Shown here in pieces: positions 14,590 to 19,283 of a stretch of 19,283 bases of DNA. The position numbers were made by a program, and so were the translations under genes. The DNA comes from SURF-24 sp964537965. Lineage in GTDB: Bacteria; Bacteroidota; Ignavibacteria; Ignavibacteriales; SURF-24. The notes below the pieces were generated by a model. The model saw nothing but the letters and a program-made list of their open reading frames with translations. It was not told where the DNA came from and did not search any database. How positions within the stretch are numbered: position 1 is the stretch's first letter; every line of letters begins with the position of its first letter. Where the stretch lies: positions 1 to 19,283 of the forward strand of contig CAZIDB010000075.1 in assembly GCA_964537965.1 (NCBI GenBank). Direction: 5' to 3'.

Positions 14590-14945
14590 TGTTTGTCTCC
14601 TTGTAAATTTTAAAATAGAAACATGATCTGGAATTAATCCAAAGGATTATTAAAGAGCGTGTTTATCCCTTAAGGCAGTTACCTTTGGGATAAACAGCTA
14701 TACAAGGATAGCAATTTCCGATTTTGAGAGAGAAAAGTTTATAAGTCGACCTAAATTGTTGAACAAAAAATAAAGACAAAAATTGTTAGTGGCAATAGCT
14801 GCCGATATTTATGGCGGGAGTGATTTTTAGTTTTGCTTATTGTTATGATTATGTTGTTTTTATTTCCGACTACCTTTAGGGAAAAAAAAATAGCTTAGCT
14901 GAAAAGTACATTTGTGGCTAACCTAAAAAACATTAAATTTGCTGT
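14590..14945. promoter_or_regulatory. Divergent intergenic region between rsgA and the ImmA/PIN pair
   Basis: 356 bp without a supported gene. It holds the inverted repeat at 14661-14695 and a short inverted repeat GGCA-N5-TGCC at about 14783-14795. A run ACCTTTAGGGAAAAA at about 14871 echoes ACCTTTGGGATAAA inside the larger repeat. Promoters for both flanking genes must lie here, but none is clear. The base composition drops toward the toxin-antitoxin side. Confidence 0.45.
14661..14695. repeat. Inverted repeat upstream of rsgA
   Basis: GTTTATCCC (14661-14669) and GGGATAAAC (14687-14695) are exact inverted repeats of 9 bp. Inside the loop AAGG and CCTT can pair further. About 70 bp upstream of the rsgA start. 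It could be an operator, a leader hairpin or a remnant of a repeat; no T-tract marks it as a terminator. Confidence 0.5.
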
Positions 14946-16073
14946 ATGAAAAATGAAGTAATGATAAATGCTAATATTCTTACTTGGGCTATTGATAGAG
15001 CAGGTTTTGAATTACCAGCATTTGTTGAAAAGTTTCCTAATGTTTTAAAATGGTTGGCAGGCGAAAAAAAACCCACGGTTAAACAATTAGAACAATTTTC
15101 TAAAAAAGTTTATTTACCATTTGGTTATCTTTTTTTACATGAACCTCCACAGGAAAAACTTCCTATCCCATTTTTTAGAAGTAGTGGTAATCATACCAAT
15201 AAGGTAAATATTAATGTTTATGATACCGTCCTCTTAATACAGCAACGACAAAACTGGCTGAGAGATTACTTGAAGGAAAATATTTTTCATGCATTACCAT
15301 TTGTGGGAAAGTTTCAAAATACCGCTAATGTAAAGGATATCGTTACAGATATTAGAAATACTCTAAATATTTCTGAGAACTGGGCAAGCAATTTCACAAC
15401 GAAAGAAGAAGCCATAAATTTTTTAGTGGAGCATATAGAAGATAGTGGGATTATAACTGTATTTAATGGGGTTGTAGAAAATAACGGACATCGAAAAATA
15501 GCAATAGAAGATTGTAGGGGATTTGTAATCGTCGATGAGATTGCTCCATTTATGTTTATTAACAATTCTGATTGGAAATCCGCGCAAATGTTTACCATGG
15601 TGCATGAACTTGCTCATATTTGGATAGGACATAGCGCGGCATTTGATTATAGAAATCTATTGCCTGCGAACGACCCAACGGAAATTTTATGTGATAAAGT
15701 TGCTGCTGAATTCCTGGTACCAGAAAGCGAATTCAACAAAGTTTGGAAGTCTCATTCTGAAATATCCTTTGTCTCCCGTTATTTTAAAGTAAGTGAGATA
15801 GTTATAGCCAGAAGAGCTTTGGATACAGGAAAAATAAGTAAAACACAATTCTTTGATTTTTATGATGATTACTCTCGTAAAAAATACTCCCAAAGTTTAA
15901 TTCGAAGTACAGGAGGCGACTTTTTTGCCTTAACAAAAAAGAGATTAAGCATAACATTTGCTTCTCATATAAATAATGCTGTTAAGTCCGGCAAACTTCT
16001 TTATCGGGATGCATATAAACTTACAAGTTTAAAAGGTGATACTTTTCAAAACTTTTTCACTAAATATTTTTAA
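14946..16073 (+). CDS. ImmA/IrrE-family metallopeptidase with N-terminal HTH-like region (probable antitoxin of PIN pair)
   Basis: 375 residues. The N-terminal part (about 5-65) resembles the Xre-like helix-turn-helix half of this family: NANILTWAIDRAGF, a helix with WLAGEKKPTVKQLEQFSKKVYLPFGYLF, then PIPFFRS. The C-terminal DUF955/ImmA-IrrE domain has the zinc motif HELAH (His220, Glu221, His224) and the helix CDKVAAEFLVPES. Members cleave repressors or act as antitoxins. The PIN gene begins 5 bp after the stop, so the two form one transcript. No Shine-Dalgarno is seen at ATG 14946; ATG 14961 (residue 6) is an equally good start that fits the usual family N-terminus. Likely role: DNA-binding antitoxin and autoregulator, inferred from gene pairing. 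Confidence 0.85.
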   Translation: MKNEVMINANILTWAIDRAGFELPAFVEKFPNVLKWLAGEKKPTVKQLEQFSKKVYLPFGYLFLHEPPQEKLPIPFFRSSGNHTNKVNINVYDTVLLIQQRQNWLRDYLKENIFHALPFVGKFQNTANVKDIVTDIRNTLNISENWASNFTTKEEAINFLVEHIEDSGIITVFNGVVENNGHRKIAIEDCRGFVIVDEIAPFMFINNSDWKSAQMFTMVHELAHIWIGHSAAFDYRNLLPANDPTEILCDKVAAEFLVPESEFNKVWKSHSEISFVSRYFKVSEIVIARRALDTGKISKTQFFDFYDDYSRKKYSQSLIRSTGGDFFALTKKRLSITFASHINNAVKSGKLLYRDAYKLTSLKGDTFQNFFTKYF

Positions 16074-16078
16074 AGTCA

Positions 16079-16579
16079 ATGAAAATTTATGTGTTAGATA
16101 GCAGTATGTTAATTCAAGCTCATAGATTTTATTATCCATTAGATATTGCGAAGAGTTTTTGGAATAAGTTAAAACAATTTGCAAATGATGGAAAAATAGT
16201 TAGTATAGATAAAGTAAAAATTGAAATATATAATGGTAATGATTCTTTAAAAGATTGGTGTGTAACAAACTTGCCCGCTGATTTTTTCAAAGATACGAGT
16301 ACAGTGATGGCAACATATAGTCAAATATCAACATGGGCAATTTCGCAAAGCCAACATTATTTACCAAATGCATTAAATGAATTTTTAGATGCCGATGAAG
16401 CTGATGCTTTTATAATCGCTTATGCGTTAGCTGATGCTGATAATAGAATTGTAGTTACACAGGAAATAAGTCAACCCGCAAGAAAAAATAAGATCAAAAT
16501 ACCAGAAGTTTGTGAAGCCTTTAATCTTAATTGTGTAAATACGATTAGCTTATTCAGACAATTAAGTGAGACGTTTTAA
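16079..16579 (+). CDS. DUF4411-like PIN-domain protein (probable toxin ribonuclease)
   Basis: 166 residues, the usual size for this family. It begins MKIYVLDSSMLIQAHRFYYP, with the first PIN acid Asp7. Further candidate metal ligands are Asp44/Glu49 in IDKVKIEI, the cluster DADEADAFIIAYA (Asp104, Asp106, Glu107, Asp109) and VVTQE near 125-129. PIN domains are Mg2+-dependent RNases, and DUF4411 proteins are usually found next to ImmA/IrrE-type genes, as here (5-bp gap, same strand). The pair looks like a type II toxin-antitoxin module. The gene is more AT-rich in wording than the mannan genes, which fits acquisition by transfer. RNA target and toxicity are unknown. Confidence 0.85.
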   Translation: MKIYVLDSSMLIQAHRFYYPLDIAKSFWNKLKQFANDGKIVSIDKVKIEIYNGNDSLKDWCVTNLPADFFKDTSTVMATYSQISTWAISQSQHYLPNALNEFLDADEADAFIIAYALADADNRIVVTQEISQPARKNKIKIPEVCEAFNLNCVNTISLFRQLSETF

Positions 16580-16588
16580 GTCTGACAT

Positions 16589-16604
16589 AAGGATTTTCAT
16601 CCTT
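16589..16604. terminator. Probable bidirectional terminator between PIN gene and epimerase gene
   Basis: AAGGAT (16589-16594), loop TTTC and ATCCTT (16599-16604) form a 6-bp stem. T-rich sequence (CTTTAATTATTATCTTT) follows on the plus strand and A/T-rich sequence precedes it. It sits in the 63-bp gap between two convergent genes, where both need termination. The stem is short, so efficiency is uncertain. Confidence 0.5.
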
Positions 16605-16642
16605 CTTTAATTATTATCTTTAAAAGAAAAACCATAAAGTAT

Positions 16643-18040
16643 TTAATTCTTTAATTCGCTTTCTTTTACCCTCCTCCAGTGCTCTAAAAAATGTTCGGTC
16701 TCATCTTTTACTTTTGCAAAGTTTGGACTGCTTTTATACAGAGGATAATTTTCATCGCTTAACATTTTAATACAATTCATAACAGAGCGCCCTTCGTGGT
16801 AACAGGCTTTCCAGATGTTTCCTTTTAAACTATCAACGCTTTCAGGATTTTTATCAAGCCCGTACTCGTACCACCCGCCTCTTTGGTGATCAATAAAATA
16901 TTTATCAACATAATCTAATTGCTTCAGAAAATGTTCATAGTATTTCGGTTCTTCGGGAAAGATTCTTGCCATTAATAAAAGAGAGTTTAATCCTTCTGCC
17001 TGACTCCACCAGTTTTTGGATGAATTAATTATTGTACATTTGTCCTCACCTGCAAAATAATATCCCGCTTCATAAAAACCGCCAACTTCTTCATCAAAGC
17101 CATTTTCAATTGCATGGTCAACCATCTTCTTTGCAATTTGTAAAGTGCGAACATCCTCTTTCAATCCTAAAGTATAAGATGCTTCTAACATTAGAAAAGC
17201 TGTTTCGTAATCGTGCCCGAATGAAACATGGTCTAACCCGTAATTCTTCTCTCTTTCTTCTTTGGATGAATTGCGGAATGAAACAGGTTTCCAATCGTGA
17301 GTGAAGAATAAATTCATATAACCTTTATCAGTTGTAATCTTATCTCTAATGAGTAAGAGCAACTCGTTCAATCTTGATTTTAATTTTTCATTTTTCCAAA
17401 CGTTGTATAATTCTGTGTATGCTTCAATTAAATGAATTGAGCTGTTCTGGTCTTTATAATATGCCTCGTTAGCATCGGAAGCTTTCGTGTTTTTAATATC
17501 ATCTTCAGTAAATGGTTTTCCTTCCCTAGTTAAGAATTGAAAATACCCGCCGAGTTCCGGATCGTATGCGTGTTCTTCAATCCACTTATAGGCTGCAATT
17601 GCAAAGTCAAGTACTTCAGGATTTTTTGTTAATTCATAAACGGCGGCAAGAGCATAGACTGCAAATGCATTTCCGTAAGTACGCTTCTCTTCAAAGTAGC
17701 CACGGTAATCAGATAATTCTCCTTCAGGATTTCTCATCGTATAAAAGCCACCAAACTTATCATCCCACATAACATCTTTAAGAAATTTAACGCCATGCCA
17801 CATTGCATTTTCATATTTGGAATTACCGGGGAAGAATGGAACGGCTTTGGCGGGCGTCCAGGTATGGCGCGCCTGTGTAACAATCATTTTATCCTGCGGA
17901 TCAACAAATTGCCAATCGCCTGAAAGGTTGCAAAGAAATCCGCCGTTATGCTTATCGATAATAAGCGGATAGAATTTATCGAATAATTTATTGGAGAGAT
18001 ATTCTTCTAAGGTTTTAAGGATTTCAGATTTAGTTTTCAT
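16643..18040 (-). CDS. AGE-family epimerase, probable mannobiose/cellobiose 2-epimerase
   Basis: 465 residues from ATG 18040, where GGAAAA lies about ten bases upstream; a TTG at 18079 would add 13 residues of basic, unlikely sequence. No signal peptide, so cytoplasmic. It has the (alpha/alpha)6-barrel motifs of N-acylglucosamine 2-epimerase-like enzymes: QARHTWT (Arg58), SSIHLIEAYTEL (His203), HVSFGHDYE (His276), NWWSQAEGLN and ACYHEGRS (His415). These histidines correspond to the general acid/base residues of cellobiose and mannobiose 2-epimerases, and the length is somewhat above the roughly 400 residues of typical members. Proposed role: turn beta-1,4-mannobiose into mannosyl-glucose for phosphorolysis. 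A matching phosphorylase (GH130) is not in this window. The mannobiose preference comes from neighbouring mannanases, not from the sequence. Confidence 0.88.
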   Translation of the reverse strand: MKTKSEILKTLEEYLSNKLFDKFYPLIIDKHNGGFLCNLSGDWQFVDPQDKMIVTQARHTWTPAKAVPFFPGNSKYENAMWHGVKFLKDVMWDDKFGGFYTMRNPEGELSDYRGYFEEKRTYGNAFAVYALAAVYELTKNPEVLDFAIAAYKWIEEHAYDPELGGYFQFLTREGKPFTEDDIKNTKASDANEAYYKDQNSSIHLIEAYTELYNVWKNEKLKSRLNELLLLIRDKITTDKGYMNLFFTHDWKPVSFRNSSKEEREKNYGLDHVSFGHDYETAFLMLEASYTLGLKEDVRTLQIAKKMVDHAIENGFDEEVGGFYEAGYYFAGEDKCTIINSSKNWWSQAEGLNSLLLMARIFPEEPKYYEHFLKQLDYVDKYFIDHQRGGWYEYGLDKNPESVDSLKGNIWKACYHEGRSVMNCIKMLSDENYPLYKSSPNFAKVKDETEHFLEHWRRVKESELKN

Positions 18041-18294
18041 AAAATAATTTTTCCGTTTTAATCTTCTCTGGTTTAACAAAAATCATGCACATAGAAAGAA
18101 TTTCATTTTAAAGGAAATAGTCATTTTAATCTTTGTCTGTCTTAACATATTGATAAAAGCTTATCGAATTGATAATCTGTTTTAATTTCACTTTAGCTAA
18201 TCAACATAAATAATTGTAAATTTCCCGCCGTAAGTAAGGCACTATTTTTGGAAAACTGATCTGTTTAAAGTTATAACAAGCAAAGGTAATTTCC
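18041..18294. promoter_or_regulatory. Divergent intergenic region between epimerase and GH5 lipoprotein
   Basis: 254 bp carrying promoters for both genes. It contains the palindrome at 18161-18175, overlapped on its left by GATAA-N4-TTATC (18152-18165). On the plus strand AGGCAC (18237-18242), five bases, then TTGG (18248-18251) resembles a -24/-12 sigma-54 promoter except that the conserved -12 C is G. It would start transcription about 30 bp before the GH5 ATG. Confidence 0.5.
18161..18175. promoter_or_regulatory. Palindromic candidate operator/enhancer, copy 2 (TTATC-N5-GATAA)
   Basis: TTATCGAATTGATAA differs from the copy at 4740-4754 only at the first spacer base (G for T). It lies about 120 bp upstream of each divergent start codon, both belonging to mannan-related genes. 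Occurrence in the two mannan intergenic regions and not noticed elsewhere in the window suggests a shared regulator site. Confidence 0.5.
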
Positions 18295-19283
18295 ATGAAA
18301 TTCAACTCTAAAAACCTTTTAAGATCAGTCTTCCTTTTATCTCTTTCATTAATCTCATTTGGGTGTGCATCATCTGTGTTTAATAATTTTGTAACGCGGG
18401 ATAAAGATAAACTGATGGATGGAGATAAGCAGCTTCGCTTCATCTCGTTTAATATTCCTAATCTTCATTATGTGGAAGATTATCTGCCGTTCAATGTTTC
18501 AAATCCATGGGGCTTGCCGGATGAATATGAAATCCGCGATGCACTTACAACAATAAAACATCTGGGCGGTAAAGTAACAAGGATGTATGTTATCTCTGTC
18601 AGAAAGCCGGAAGACACACCCGATATAATCCGTCATGTTGAAGGACCCGGAAAATTTAATGAGGAAGCATTTAAAGCTTTGGATAAAGTTCTTCAGGTTG
18701 CAAATGAAGTTGGAATACGTGTAATCATTCCTTTTGTTGATAACTGGAGATGGTGGGGCGGACCTTATGAATATGCACTGTTCAGAGGTAAGGGAAAAGA
18801 TTTGTTCTGGAGTGATTCATTATTGATTTCGGATTTCAAGCAGACTATCAATTTTGTTATTAACAGGAAAAATACTTTTACCGAGGTCCAGTATAAAGAT
18901 GATAAGGCAATCTTTGCATGGGAAACGGGCAACGAACTTGATGCGCCTTATTCCTGGACAAAAGAAATTGCCGCATATGTAAAAAGTCTGGACAATAATC
19001 ATCTTCTTATTGAAGGAAGACATTCAACTTCTCTGGTTCAGGAAATTATTGATGACCAAAACATTGATGTGGTCTCAACGCATCATTACGGCGATCCGAA
19101 AATATCTTTGGAAAAAATAAGCAGCAATCAAAAACTGGCAAAAGGAAATAAGCCGTATGTAATTGGTGAATACGGAATAATTCCAACCAAAGATATTAAA
19201 GCAATTACAGATACAATTATAAATAAAGATATTGCCGGCGGCATGTTATGGAGCATCCGCTACAGAAATAAAAACGGCGGCTT
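18295..19283 (+). CDS. GH5-like (clan GH-A) glycoside hydrolase, lipoprotein (partial, 3' end outside window)
   Basis: The frame is open from ATG 18295 to the right edge, 329 complete codons. AAAGG lies eight to nine bases before the ATG. Residues 1-24 look like a lipoprotein signal ending SFGC (Cys24), with an imperfect lipobox. The barrel shows NIPNLHYVED (about 53-62), VTRMYVISVR (94-103), VIIPFVDNWRWWGG (143-156), FAWETGNELD with likely acid/base Glu214, STHHYGDP (261-268) and YVIGEYGI with likely nucleophile Glu292. This is the layout of clan GH-A enzymes related to GH5 mannanases. It diverges from the epimerase gene, which supports a mannan-related role. Subfamily and bond specificity are not fixed by what is visible, and more domains may follow past the edge. 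Confidence 0.82.
   Translation, partial: MKFNSKNLLRSVFLLSLSLISFGCASSVFNNFVTRDKDKLMDGDKQLRFISFNIPNLHYVEDYLPFNVSNPWGLPDEYEIRDALTTIKHLGGKVTRMYVISVRKPEDTPDIIRHVEGPGKFNEEAFKALDKVLQVANEVGIRVIIPFVDNWRWWGGPYEYALFRGKGKDLFWSDSLLISDFKQTINFVINRKNTFTEVQYKDDKAIFAWETGNELDAPYSWTKEIAAYVKSLDNNHLLIEGRHSTSLVQEIIDDQNIDVVSTHHYGDPKISLEKISSNQKLAKGNKPYVIGEYGIIPTKDIKAITDTIINKDIAGGMLWSIRYRNKNGG

Noticed and set aside
18201..18443. An 80-codon minus-strand frame across the GH5 start at the right
   Set aside because: It is antisense to the signal peptide region of the clear GH5-like gene and has no supported start.
1..19283. CRISPR arrays, tRNA or rRNA genes
   Set aside because: No regularly spaced direct repeats, no cloverleaf-like segments with a CCA end and no rRNA-like conserved stretches were seen on reading both strands.

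Overview
The window is an AT-rich, gene-dense bacterial segment. Protein style (lipoprotein and Sec-secreted glycoside hydrolases, an NtrC-type regulator, an EFR1-like flavodoxin/ferredoxin, RsgA) and the intergenic repeats suggest a member of the Bacteroidota/Chlorobiota/Ignavibacteriota group, most likely an Ignavibacteria-like polysaccharide degrader. This assignment is an inference; there is no rRNA or marker gene here to prove it.

Region 1 (1-9186) is a beta-mannan (or related hemicellulose) utilisation locus. Three hydrolase genes run leftward as a tight operon: a GH5 lipoprotein (4517-3183), a GH26 lipoprotein (3176-2025) and a secreted GH5 with Ig-like and discoidin-like modules (2015 to beyond the left edge). 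Diverging from them across a 351-bp intergenic region is a rightward operon: a membrane-anchored extracellular solute-binding protein, a membrane histidine kinase and an NtrC-family sigma-54 activator. No ABC permease or ATPase accompanies the binding protein, so the three probably form a sugar-sensing relay for the hydrolase genes.

Region 2 (9187-16642) is not obviously related to mannan. It holds a long imperfect-palindrome repeat, an EFR1-like flavodoxin/ferredoxin with a membrane tail, an orphan PD-(D/E)XK-type nuclease gene flanked by two copies of the 3' end of yjbQ, an MFS transporter plus yjbQ operon, a miniature transposable-element-like repeat, rsgA, and an ImmA/IrrE-type metallopeptidase with a DUF4411-like PIN protein (probable toxin-antitoxin pair).

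Region 3 (16643-19283) returns to mannan: an AGE-family epimerase (probable mannobiose/cellobiose 2-epimerase) diverges from another GH5-like lipoprotein that runs off the right edge. The two divergent intergenic regions of the mannan genes share a near-identical 15-bp palindrome (TTATC-N5-GATAA, 14 of 15 positions equal). It is the best candidate for the site recognised by the local NtrC-type regulator and would link the two loci into one regulon. Expected division of labour: secreted and lipid-anchored GH5/GH26 enzymes cut mannan to oligosaccharides, the anchored binding protein reports their presence, the kinase and regulator switch on the genes, and the cytoplasmic epimerase converts mannobiose to mannosyl-glucose.
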